Positions 17,198-25,311 of a stretch of 64,000 nt of DNA are shown one piece after another. The DNA is taken from assembly GCA_016703225.1 (NCBI GenBank), contig JADJCM010000002.1:372001-436000 (forward strand), written 5' to 3'. Made by a program: the position numbers and the translations under genes. Each line of letters opens with the position of its first letter. Positions within the stretch are counted from its first letter, which is position 1. This DNA is from Lysobacterales bacterium (lineage in GTDB: Bacteria; Pseudomonadota; Gammaproteobacteria; Xanthomonadales; Ahniellaceae). Under the pieces are notes generated by a model. The model saw nothing but the letters and a program-made list of their open reading frames with translations. It searched no databases and was not told where the DNA came from.

Positions 17198-18292
17198 CTA
17201 CTCGAACCCATCCGCGAACAGCGGTGCCGGCAGCGGGTCTTCGCGGACGCAGTCGTAGGTTTCGGCGATGCGCGGGCCGGTATCGATCACTTCGAAGTCG
17301 CTGGCGCTGACGGTCTGCGCGCCCGGGGTGGTGTCGAACACGCGCGAGCCGATGCCGAGCGAGGCCCAGGTGTTGGCGTTGAACGCGTCGCTCTCGGCGG
17401 TGAGCGCGATGTTGCCGCCGTCGGCGAGCACGATGCCGTAGCGCTGCATGCTGCGCAGGATCGCCTGTGCCGCGGCGTTGTAGCCGGCCATCGGGAAGCT
17501 GGAACGCAGGCGCAGGCGCGCGCCGTAGGGGATCGACCCAATGGGTCCGGATGGCCCACCGGCGTGCGTCGCCGGTCGCACGTACAAGCGACCGCTGACG
17601 CCGCCGAGCGCCGGGTCGTTGGCCATGCGCGCGTTCGGGATGATGAAGCGCAGCGCGTGCCCGACGGTGCCGCCGGGTATTGCCGCGGCGGCTGCCACCT
17701 CGTCGCTGTTGATCAGCAGCGGGGAGATCGGAAAACCGGCGGCATCGGCGCTGGTGCAGTGCTCGCCGCGCTGGCGCTCCGAGTACAGCGCATCAAGCTC
17801 CCAGCGCACCAGGCATTGCGATTCCAGCGTCGTCGGCGAATCAGCATCGACGTGATAGGCCTCGTACAGCGTATTGCCCTGCACCACCAGCAGATGGCAG
17901 TCCTCGTTCTCGTTGTCGCAGGCGAGCCCAGCACTGCCCTCGATGCGCGCGCCCGCCGGCACCGGCAGGCTGCTGCCGATCGGGTCGCAGTCGGGATCGT
18001 AGTAGTCGTCGTAGGGATAGCCGCTGATCGCGCGTGTCGGTACCCCGGCGGCGGCGCGGTTGACGACCATGCTGAAATCGATCTGCATGCGGCCGTAGCC
18101 GAAGCCGCCGAGCGCGGTCCACGCGGCGATCATGCTCGCCGACTGCGGATGCAGCGGCGCGCTGTCCACGGGTTGCTGCCAGACGGCGTTGCCAGAGAAG
18201 CGCGGCAGATCTGTCGCGTGGCTGACGCCGGCAAGAGCGAGCAGCAGCGCGCTGCGGGCAATCACGGTGCTGGTGTGGGGATGCGTGGCCAT
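17198..18292 (-). CDS. secreted protein of unknown function with C-terminal FADGFE tail
   Basis: This 364-residue protein has a signal peptide (cleavage after VSHA) and no recognised domain. It contains several cysteines, and its last residues are LPAPLFADGFE. Similar endings (F-x-D-G-F-E, sometimes with a few extra residues) recur at the C-termini of exported Xanthomonadales proteins, which hints at a sorting or processing tail; that is recollection plus inference. A second such tail lies at 23771 in this window. The gene converges on the GGDEF gene with 7 bp between stops. It has no obvious operon partner. Confidence 0.7.
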   Translation of the reverse strand: MATHPHTSTVIARSALLLALAGVSHATDLPRFSGNAVWQQPVDSAPLHPQSASMIAAWTALGGFGYGRMQIDFSMVVNRAAAGVPTRAISGYPYDDYYDPDCDPIGSSLPVPAGARIEGSAGLACDNENEDCHLLVVQGNTLYEAYHVDADSPTTLESQCLVRWELDALYSERQRGEHCTSADAAGFPISPLLINSDEVAAAAAIPGGTVGHALRFIIPNARMANDPALGGVSGRLYVRPATHAGGPSGPIGSIPYGARLRLRSSFPMAGYNAAAQAILRSMQRYGIVLADGGNIALTAESDAFNANTWASLGIGSRVFDTTPGAQTVSASDFEVIDTGPRIAETYDCVREDPLPAPLFADGFE

Positions 18293-18345
18293 GGGCGCCT
18301 TCCCTCCGTCTTCGAAAGCTCCGCCGAGCAGTGTATCGGCCCAGC

Positions 18346-19299
18346 TCAGCCGCAGTGCCGATCGCAGCCGACATTCTCGAGTTGGATCGTGGTGTGGCTA
18401 ATGCCGAAGCGCTGCTGGATCACCGCCTCGGCATCGCGCAGCAGGGCATCGCCATCGCGTTTGCCGTTGTGCTCGATGTGCGCGGTGAGCGCGGTGACGG
18501 TGGTCGAGAGCGGCCACACGTGCAGGTCGTGGACGTGGCGCACGCCGGCGACCTGACGGATCGCGGACTCGATGGTGGCGATGTCGAGGCCCTTGGGCAC
18601 CGCGTCCAGGGCAAGGTCGAGCGATTCGCGCAGCAGGCCGATGGCGCTGATGAAAATCGCCACCGACACCAGGATGCCGGCGAGCGGGTCGAGCCAGTAC
18701 CAGGGCTTGAACATCAGCACCACGCCGACGACGAGCACGCCGAGCGAGACCGCGGCATCGGCGGCCAGGTGCAGGAAGGCTGCGCGCAGGTTGGCGTCGG
18801 CGTGGCCGCCGCGCCAGAACACCAGTGCCGACACCGAGTTCACGATCAGGCCGGCGGCGGCCGCGACCATCACCCAGAAGCCCGGTACCGGCGCCGGCTC
18901 GGTGAAACGGCGCACGCTCTCCACTGCGAGCGCGCCGCAGGTGATCAGCAGTAGTGCGGCGTTGGTATTCGCCGCGAAGATCGTCGAGCGCGCGTAGCCG
19001 TAGGTGTGGCGCGCGTCGGGCTTGCGCCGCGCCAGTCGCATCGCCCACAGCGCCAGCATCAGCCCGAGCACGTCGCCGGCGTTGTGCCCGGCATCGCCGA
19101 GCAAGGCCATCGAACCGATGGTGAAGCCGACTACGGCCTGGACCACGACCAGCACGATATTCAGCACCACGCCGATCACATAGCGGCTACCGGCCCCGGT
19201 CTGCGAGACGGCATGACGATCGTGCGGATCGTCCGTGCCGTGATCGTGCGACGGATGGGCGTGCGCATGCCCGTGCGGGCCGTGGTGATGGCTATGCAT
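18346..19299 (-). CDS. cation diffusion facilitator (CDF) metal exporter
   Basis: This 317-residue CDF-family transporter begins with a histidine-rich stretch (HSHHHGPHGHAHAHP) typical of zinc-binding tails. It has six transmembrane segments, HNAGDVLG in helix 2 and HLAADAAVSLG in helix 5 forming the metal site, and a C-terminal cytoplasmic domain (DLHVWPLSTTVTALTAH). The likely role is proton-coupled export of Zn2+, and possibly Co2+ or Cd2+. The ATG at 19299 is preferred over an upstream one at 19344, which would deeply overlap the acyltransferase and add a non-conserved leader. It overlaps the upstream gene by 8 bp. Confidence 0.9.
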   Translation of the reverse strand: MHSHHHGPHGHAHAHPSHDHGTDDPHDRHAVSQTGAGSRYVIGVVLNIVLVVVQAVVGFTIGSMALLGDAGHNAGDVLGLMLALWAMRLARRKPDARHTYGYARSTIFAANTNAALLLITCGALAVESVRRFTEPAPVPGFWVMVAAAAGLIVNSVSALVFWRGGHADANLRAAFLHLAADAAVSLGVLVVGVVLMFKPWYWLDPLAGILVSVAIFISAIGLLRESLDLALDAVPKGLDIATIESAIRQVAGVRHVHDLHVWPLSTTVTALTAHIEHNGKRDGDALLRDAEAVIQQRFGISHTTIQLENVGCDRHCG

Positions 19300-20440
19300 G
19301 CGGCGATTGTCCCGCCTCGGCAGCAGCTTTGTCACCGCGAGCACGCATCGACAGGAACGGGCGCTCGAACAGGCGATAGGCGATCCATGTCGCCAGCGCG
19401 GTCAGCAACAGCGCGAACGCGGCCCGCAGCAGCAGCGGCCAGGTCTGGAAGACGCTGCCGTGTTGCATTACCCAGGCGAATACCGGGTAGTGCCATAGAT
19501 ACAGCGAGTAGCTCATGGTACCGGCGAGCATCAGCACACGACCCTCGAAACAGCGCGCCAGCGGACGCCAGCCGGATGCGATGGCAAGCACGATCAGCGC
19601 CACCGCGGTGGCTAGCACGGTGTAGTGCAGGTAGAGCCACGGCCGGATCGCGTCGTGCAGCCAGCGCGGCACGAACCAGCCGACGTACACGAAAGTCGCC
19701 ACAAACAGCGCCAGCCCGATCCATCCGGCAATGCGGGCCTGGTTCGGCGTGATGCCACGCTCGAAGTACCAGGCAGCGAGCAGGCCGATCGCGAACTGGT
19801 CGAAGCGGGCGCGCAGATTGCGGTAGTCCTGTGCCTGCCACCAGAACGACTGATCGCCCGCAAAGAAGTGCTCGACGAAGCTGATGCGTGTCCACATCAC
19901 AAAGCCCATGATCACCGCCAGCCACAGCCACGCCGGTACGCGACGCAGGGCCAGGGCGAGGGGTGGCAGCAGGAAGTAGGCCCACCACTCGATCGGCAGC
20001 GTCCACCACACCGGATTGAACGGCATGCTGCCCGGCGGCAGCGTGTACCAGAACAGAAAGCCTAGATGCGAGAGCACGCCGATGGCATCCAACGGCGACT
20101 TGCCAGTGCCGAACCAGATCAGCACCGAGAGGATGGACAGGTTGGCCCAGTAGGCCGGCACCACGCGCCGCACCCGCCGCCACAGGTAGCCGCCATAGGA
20201 CGGCATCGGCACCCGACCCTGCGCCGCGCGCAGGAACGGCCGCGCGACCAGAAAGGCCGAGAGCACGAAAAAGATGTCGACGCTGAAATAGCCGTTCTGA
20301 AGCAGCGGCGAGGGGTCGATTGGCCCCAGCCGCACTGCCGGAAGCCCGGCCAACTCCCAGAAATGGTAGGTGGCCACCCACAGCGTGGCGAAGCCGCGCA
20401 GGCCGGTCAGTGCGCTGATGTCGTCCGGGGTTCGGGTCAT
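19292..20440 (-). CDS. acyltransferase-3 family membrane protein (OafA/YrhL-like)
   Basis: This 382-residue protein with about ten transmembrane helices begins ALTGLRGFATLWVATYHFWEL, the typical first helix of AT3 proteins, whose histidine (YHF) is the conserved catalytic residue. R/Q-rich cytoplasmic loops and FLSAFLVARPFLRAA also fit. Such proteins O-acetylate surface or periplasmic glycans and lipids; the acceptor cannot be told here. The ATG at 20440 removes a basic, non-conserved N-terminal extension found in the longer frame. It reads into the CDF gene with an 8-bp overlap. Confidence 0.85.
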   Translation of the reverse strand: MTRTPDDISALTGLRGFATLWVATYHFWELAGLPAVRLGPIDPSPLLQNGYFSVDIFFVLSAFLVARPFLRAAQGRVPMPSYGGYLWRRVRRVVPAYWANLSILSVLIWFGTGKSPLDAIGVLSHLGFLFWYTLPPGSMPFNPVWWTLPIEWWAYFLLPPLALALRRVPAWLWLAVIMGFVMWTRISFVEHFFAGDQSFWWQAQDYRNLRARFDQFAIGLLAAWYFERGITPNQARIAGWIGLALFVATFVYVGWFVPRWLHDAIRPWLYLHYTVLATAVALIVLAIASGWRPLARCFEGRVLMLAGTMSYSLYLWHYPVFAWVMQHGSVFQTWPLLLRAAFALLLTALATWIAYRLFERPFLSMRARGDKAAAEAGQSPHA

Positions 20441-20592
20441 GGCGGGGGCGTAACGAGCCGGCGAGCGTAGCAACAGCGCCCGATCCCGGCCATTCCTGGC
20501 GTTTGCCGGCTCTGGCCGCTCCCCGTAGAATCCGCCGGCTCTTTTCGCTTCCGGCGGGTCTGCCGGGGTCACTTCGCTTGTTGGAGACAGAA

Positions 20593-22665
20593 ATGTTGGA
20601 ACAATACGGTCTTTGGATCGCGATGGCTTGCGGCTTGCTCGCCGTGGGCTATGGCGCAATCTCGGTGCAGTGGATCCTCGCGCAAAGCGCGGGCAATGAG
20701 CGCATGCAGACCATCGCAGCGGCGATCCAGGAAGGGGCCGGTGCCTACCTGCGTCGTCAGTACCAGACGATCGCCGTGGTCGGCGTGATCCTGTTCCTGA
20801 TCATCGGCTTCGGGCTCAGCACCAAGGGCGTGGACGGCACCGTGCACAGCGGCTGGCCGACCGCGATCGGCTTCGCCATCGGCGCCTTCCTCTCGGGCCT
20901 GGCCGGGTTCATCGGCATGTTCGTCTCGGTGCGCGCCAACGTGCGTACCACCCATGCCGCCACCCAGGGCCTGAATCCCGCGCTGGCGGTGTCGTTCCGC
21001 GGCGGCGCCATCACCGGCATGCTGGTCGTCGGTCTCGGCATCATCGGAGTCGCCGGCTACTTCATGATCATTGCCGGTGGCGCAGCACTCGACGCCGCGG
21101 CACTGAAGGACGCGCTGCATCCGATGATCGGCCTGGCCTTCGGTTCGTCGCTGATCTCGATCTTCGCGCGTCTCGGTGGCGGCATCTTCACCAAGGGTGC
21201 CGACGTCGGCGCCGACCTGGTCGGCAAGGTCGAAGCCGGCATTCCGGAAGATGATCCGCGCAATCCGGCGGTGATCGCCGACAACGTCGGTGACAACGTT
21301 GGCGATTGCGCCGGCATGGCTGCCGACCTGTTCGAAACCTACGCGGTGACCATCATCGCGGCGATGCTGATCGCCAGCCTTTCGTTTGCGACCTACGGCT
21401 ACGCCGGCGTGATCTATCCGCTGATCCTCGGCGCGGTCTCGATCATCGCCTCGATCGCCGGCACCTACTTCGTCAAGGCGCGCGAGGGCGGCAAGATCAT
21501 GAACGCGCTGTATCGCGGTCTTGGCGTCTCCGGTGCGATCTCGGCGATCGCATTCTTCTTCGTGACCCGCGAGATGTTCGCCGCCGAACTGGTGATGCCG
21601 CTGTTCGAGTGCGCCATGATCGGCCTGGTGCTGACTGCGGCCATGGTCGTCATCACCGAGTACTACACCGCCACCGAATACGGCCCGGTGCGTCAGGTCG
21701 CTGCCGCCTCGGTCACTGGCCATGGCACCAACGTCATCGCCGGTCTGGCGGTGTCGATGAAGTCGACCGCGCTGCCGGTGCTGGCCGTGGCTGCGGCGAT
21801 CTGGGGCTGCTACGAGATCCAGGGCCTGTACGGAATCGCCATCGCCGCCACCTCGATGCTGTCGATGGCCGGCATGATCGTCGCACTCGACGCCTACGGC
21901 CCGATCACCGACAACGCCGGCGGCATCGCCGAAATGAGCGAGCTCGGTCCGGAAATCCGCAAGGTGACCGACGCGCTCGACGCCGTCGGCAACACCACCA
22001 AGGCGGTGACCAAGGGCTACGCCATCGGCTCGGCCGGCCTCGCCGCGCTGGTGCTGTTCGCCGACTACTCGGCCAAGCTCAGCGAGAACCTCGGTGAGGG
22101 TGCCGTCAACTTCTCGATCGACAATCCGAAGGTGGTGATCGGCCTGCTCATCGGCGGCATGATCCCCTACCTGTTCGGTGCCTTCGCGATGCAGGCCGTG
22201 GGCCGCGCCGCCGGCGCGGTGGTCGAGGAAGTGCGCCGCCAGTTCCGCGAGATCAAGGGCATCATGGAAGGCACCGGCAAGCCGGAATACGACAAGGCCG
22301 TCGACCTGCTGACCAAGTCCGCGATCAAGGAGATGATCATCCCGTCGCTGCTGCCGCTGATCCTGCCGGTGCTGGTGGGTTTGATTCTTGGCCCGGCCGC
22401 GCTCGGCGGTCTGCTCATGGGCACCATCGTCACCGGCCTGTTCGTCGCGATCTCGATGTGCACCGGCGGCGGCGCCTGGGACAACGCCAAGAAATACATC
22501 GAAGAAGGCCACCACGGCGGCAAGGGCTCGGACGCCCACAAGGCCGCGGTGACCGGCGACACCGTCGGTGACCCCTACAAGGACACCGCCGGCCCGGCGA
22601 TCAATCCGCTGATCAAGATCATCAACATCGTCGCCCTGCTGCTGATCCCGATGCTGTCGATCTAA
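20593..22665 (+). CDS. hppA: membrane-bound proton-translocating pyrophosphatase
   Basis: This 690-residue protein with about 16 transmembrane helices couples PPi hydrolysis to proton pumping. The substrate-binding signature is present (GADVGADLVGKVE, then DDPRNPAVIADNVGDNVGDCAG), as is the C-terminal DTVGDPYKDTAGP. In GNTTKAVTKGYAIGSAG the lysine after GNTT marks the K+-independent class (K+-dependent enzymes have alanine there). The start at 20593 has a GGAG ribosome site; a longer frame from 20503 adds a basic non-conserved leader. A strong terminator follows. The soluble pyrophosphatase is encoded 1.3 kb downstream. Confidence 0.96.
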   Translation: MLEQYGLWIAMACGLLAVGYGAISVQWILAQSAGNERMQTIAAAIQEGAGAYLRRQYQTIAVVGVILFLIIGFGLSTKGVDGTVHSGWPTAIGFAIGAFLSGLAGFIGMFVSVRANVRTTHAATQGLNPALAVSFRGGAITGMLVVGLGIIGVAGYFMIIAGGAALDAAALKDALHPMIGLAFGSSLISIFARLGGGIFTKGADVGADLVGKVEAGIPEDDPRNPAVIADNVGDNVGDCAGMAADLFETYAVTIIAAMLIASLSFATYGYAGVIYPLILGAVSIIASIAGTYFVKAREGGKIMNALYRGLGVSGAISAIAFFFVTREMFAAELVMPLFECAMIGLVLTAAMVVITEYYTATEYGPVRQVAAASVTGHGTNVIAGLAVSMKSTALPVLAVAAAIWGCYEIQGLYGIAIAATSMLSMAGMIVALDAYGPITDNAGGIAEMSELGPEIRKVTDALDAVGNTTKAVTKGYAIGSAGLAALVLFADYSAKLSENLGEGAVNFSIDNPKVVIGLLIGGMIPYLFGAFAMQAVGRAAGAVVEEVRRQFREIKGIMEGTGKPEYDKAVDLLTKSAIKEMIIPSLLPLILPVLVGLILGPAALGGLLMGTIVTGLFVAISMCTGGGAWDNAKKYIEEGHHGGKGSDAHKAAVTGDTVGDPYKDTAGPAINPLIKIINIVALLLIPMLSI

Positions 22666-22686
22666 GCAACATCCGCTTCGCAAAGA

Positions 22687-22709
22687 GCCCCGCTTCGGCG
22701 GGGTTTTTT
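22687..22709 (+). terminator. rho-independent terminator of hppA
   Basis: A perfect 6-bp stem CCCCGC/GCGGGG with a TTCG loop is followed by six T residues, 22 bp after the hppA stop. It faces the convergent MBL-fold gene but has its T-run only on the + side. Confidence 0.9.
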
Positions 22710-22746
22710 GTGGCTGCGAGAACGCTGGAGTCCCGTCGGCGCGCGG

Positions 22747-23613
22747 CTACGAGGTTGGGAGTTGCAGGGGTAGGCGCAGGTAGTGGACGCCGTTGCCGTC
22801 GGCTGGCGGCAAGGCGCCGGCGCGGATGTTGATTTGCAGGGCGGGGAGGATCAGGCGCGGCATCGACAGGGTGGCGTCGCACTTGCTGCGGAATGCGACG
22901 AATTCGTCGCGTTCGCTGTCGCGGCGCAGTTGCCGGTTCGTGCTTGCCGCTTCGGCCAGGCTCAGCTCGGCGCGGGGTTCGCGCCCGGCCGGTGGATAGT
23001 CGTGGCACAGGAACACGCGGGTGGCGTCGGGCAGGGCGTAGAGTCTCTGGATCGATGCGAACAGGGTCGCGGCGTCGCCGCCGGGGAAGTCGCAGCGGGC
23101 GGTGCCGACGTCGGGTGCGAAGAACGTATCGCCGACGAACAGCGCATCGCCGATGCGGTAACTCAGGCTGTCAGGCGTGTGGCCGGGTGTGGCAATCGCC
23201 TCGATCGCGAGTTCGGCGAATGGCAGCACGCTGCCATCGCCGAGCAGGCAGTCGAACTGCGAGCCGTCGGCACGGAATTCGTCGCCGAGTCCGAACACGG
23301 TCTTGAAATGGCGCTGAACGTCGAGGATGCCCCGACCGATCGCGATGCCGGCGCCAGTGCGGCCGCGCAAGTAGTCGCCCGCGCTCAGATGATCGGCATG
23401 CGCATGTGTTTCAAGGATCCATGCCAGCTTCAGCCCGCGCTCGGTGAGCAGGGCCAGCAGCGCATCGGCGGAGCGCGTCGTGATGCGCGCCGCGGTGGCG
23501 TCGTAGTCGAGCACCGGATCGATCACCAGCGCCTGCGTCGATCCCGCGGCCTGCACCAGGTGCGTCCAGGTGCCGGTGTCCTGATCGAAAAACGACTGCA
23601 CTTCGGGTTTCAT
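22747..23613 (-). CDS. MBL-fold hydrolase, persulfide dioxygenase (ETHE1/Blh)-like
   Basis: This 288-residue metallo-beta-lactamase-fold protein has the motif THAHADHL (residues near 70), GHTPDSLSY and VGDTFF. It resembles the ETHE1/Blh group, which oxidises glutathione persulfide to sulfite using mononuclear iron; a general glyoxalase II-like thioesterase is the alternative. The C-terminal part (ALQINIRAGALPP) is also typical of the Blh-like subgroup. It has no sulfur-transferase neighbour in the window. It converges on hppA, with the hppA terminator between them. Confidence 0.8.
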   Translation of the reverse strand: MKPEVQSFFDQDTGTWTHLVQAAGSTQALVIDPVLDYDATAARITTRSADALLALLTERGLKLAWILETHAHADHLSAGDYLRGRTGAGIAIGRGILDVQRHFKTVFGLGDEFRADGSQFDCLLGDGSVLPFAELAIEAIATPGHTPDSLSYRIGDALFVGDTFFAPDVGTARCDFPGGDAATLFASIQRLYALPDATRVFLCHDYPPAGREPRAELSLAEAASTNRQLRRDSERDEFVAFRSKCDATLSMPRLILPALQINIRAGALPPADGNGVHYLRLPLQLPTS

Positions 23614-23770
23614 CGTTGCCTCGTTCTCTGCAGAGTCCCATTCAGGCGCCGCGTTCCGCCGCCGGTTGCACCGCGCCGCCCCGACGCAAAACCGCCCGGC
23701 ACTTGAATGTTGAAACCTCGCTGCAGCAGGCTCAGGCGGTGGGCACGCCTATCCTGACAGCGAATTGCGC

Positions 23771-23878
23771 ATGGCTTTCGCTTCGACCGCCGGCGCCTGC
23801 ACGTCGAGCCCGTCGCCTGTGATCTTCCTGGACGGATTCGAGCACGGTGCGGGCAGCGCGCCAGAGCCCCGGCTCTAG
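23771..23878 (+). pseudogene. C-terminal remnant of a secreted protein with the DGFE tail
   Basis: The 308-bp gap between the MBL gene and ppa contains no full gene. It holds a short frame (open from 23714, with an ATG at 23771) ending PSPVIFLDGFEHGAGSAPEPRL and a TAG at 23876. The IFLDGFE-x-G segment matches the FADGFE tail of the secreted protein at 17198. I therefore read it as the end of a decayed exported protein of the same tail class. Nothing upstream in this frame extends it, because there is a TGA at 23711. A chance match remains possible. Confidence 0.35.
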
Positions 23879-23921
23879 CGCGCTGCCGTTAAGCTCGTCG
23901 CCCCGCTTGAGGAACGCCAGC

Positions 23922-24470
23922 ATGGGTCTAGACCTCGTCGAGTCCGGCCGCGCCGTGCCGGACGACATCAATGTGATCATCGAGATTCCGATGAACTCGG
24001 AGCCGGTGAAGTACGAAGTGGACAAGGCCAGTGGCGCGATTTTCGTCGACCGCGTGCTGAGCACGCCGATGCGCTATCCGTGCAACTACGGCTACATCCC
24101 GCATACGCTTTCCGGTGACGGCGATCCGGCCGACGTGCTGGTGGTGATGCCGTTGCCGCTGATTCCGGGTTGCGTGATCCGCTGCCGTCCGGTCGGCATG
24201 CTCAAGATGACCGACGAGGCCGGCGCCGACACCAAGATCATCGCGGTGCCGGTGAGCAAGGTGTTCCCGGCCTACGACCACGTGCGCACCATCGACGAGT
24301 TGCCGGAATTGATGCGCGAACGCATCCAGCACTTTTTCGAGCACTACAAGGACCTGGAGAAGGGCAAGTGGGTGAAGGTCGAAGGCTGGGCCGGCCCGGA
24401 CGCGGCGCGCGCCGAGATCCTGTCCGCGGTCGCGAACTACCAGTCGGCTCCGGACAAGCCGCATTTCTGA
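23922..24470 (+). CDS. ppa: soluble inorganic pyrophosphatase
   Basis: This 182-residue family I pyrophosphatase shows IEIPMNSEPVKYEVDK near the N-terminus, the signature DGDPADVLVVMP (three metal-binding aspartates) and KVFPAYDHVRTIDELPE. It hydrolyses cytoplasmic PPi to drive biosynthetic reactions. The start at 23922 has a GAGGAA ribosome site 7 bp upstream and gives the usual family length. A longer frame from 23847 is not conserved. Having it this close to hppA means the cell encodes both the energy-conserving and the soluble enzyme in one neighbourhood. Confidence 0.95.
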   Translation: MGLDLVESGRAVPDDINVIIEIPMNSEPVKYEVDKASGAIFVDRVLSTPMRYPCNYGYIPHTLSGDGDPADVLVVMPLPLIPGCVIRCRPVGMLKMTDEAGADTKIIAVPVSKVFPAYDHVRTIDELPELMRERIQHFFEHYKDLEKGKWVKVEGWAGPDAARAEILSAVANYQSAPDKPHF

Positions 24471-24512
24471 CCGCTCTTGCGGAAGCAGTCGTGATGGGGC
24501 AATGATCGCCGC

Positions 24513-25286
24513 ATGGCTCAGGCATTTCTCGGTGGTGGCAGTCCGCCTGCAATCGGCGTCAATCACCGGCGACGGGCGACCTTCACCGCGCTCACCGATG
24601 TGCTCAGCGACGCTGCGCGTGTCGCCAACATTTTCAGCTTCTGCGAAGCGTTTTGCGCGACCGAACCAAAGTTCCTGGTGAATCGCTTCCTGCTGCATGC
24701 CGAGCAGCGCAAGCTGATCAACGAAGTCGAACGCCAGCGCGTCGCCAAGGCGATGTACTTCGCGCTGGCGCGGCCCTACGACACACTGTCGCGCTATCCG
24801 GCGCATCTGGTCGGTATGGACGAGGCGATGGAGGACGCGCAGCCGATACCGGCCGAAATCAGCGCCTTCGCCGACTTTGGCCTGCACGCGGTGCCGAATG
24901 CAGCGCAGATCACCGCGCGCGAAGCGGTGCCGGCCGCGCACAAAGTGTTCCTGATGGTGATGGCGCATCTGGCCACCGCGTTGTTCCGCAGCTTCGGGCA
25001 CCGCCCGGCGCGCATTGCGCTGGCGTTGCGCGCAGCCTCCGAACAGGTCGGTGCGGGCGAGGACGTGCTTTCGATGCTGATCGACTGGATCGACGGCGAC
25101 CTGCATGAAGACGCCATCCCCGACCACCTGGCACTGGCCGAAATGCGCACGTCCTTGCGCGTGTTCTATCTGGCCTCGACCGTTCTGGTCGGTCGCAGCG
25201 CCGCGGCGCACACGCTGGCGCAGGCGTTGCGACTCGCCGGCAACCTGCACGAGTCGCACCTGTTCGCACCGCGATTGCTGGTGTAG
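24513..25286 (+). CDS. conserved hypothetical cytoplasmic protein
   Basis: This is a 257-residue, largely alpha-helical protein without signal peptide or membrane segments. I do not recognise a domain. Visible features are ALTDVLSDAARVANIFSFCEAFCATE near the start and LIDWIDGDLHEDAIPDHLALAEMRTSL near residue 195. Composition and codon use match the neighbours, and the frame is uninterrupted, so it is very likely expressed. It starts 42 bp after ppa and could be co-transcribed with it. It converges on the lipid-modification operon with 25 bp between stops. Confidence 0.65.
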   Translation: MAQAFLGGGSPPAIGVNHRRRATFTALTDVLSDAARVANIFSFCEAFCATEPKFLVNRFLLHAEQRKLINEVERQRVAKAMYFALARPYDTLSRYPAHLVGMDEAMEDAQPIPAEISAFADFGLHAVPNAAQITAREAVPAAHKVFLMVMAHLATALFRSFGHRPARIALALRAASEQVGAGEDVLSMLIDWIDGDLHEDAIPDHLALAEMRTSLRVFYLASTVLVGRSAAAHTLAQALRLAGNLHESHLFAPRLLV

Positions 25287-25311
25287 CGCAATCCGGTCCG
25301 CTGTTGCCGCA

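Noticed and set aside
14059..17211. A 1050-codon minus-strand frame opposite the GGDEF gene
   Set aside because: It is rich in His, Arg, Gln and Ala without any domain, as expected for the antisense frame of a high-GC gene. The + strand protein has clear propeller and GGDEF motifs.
20569..22683. A 704-codon minus-strand frame opposite hppA
   Set aside because: His/Asp/Arg-rich antisense sequence; hppA signatures are on the + strand.
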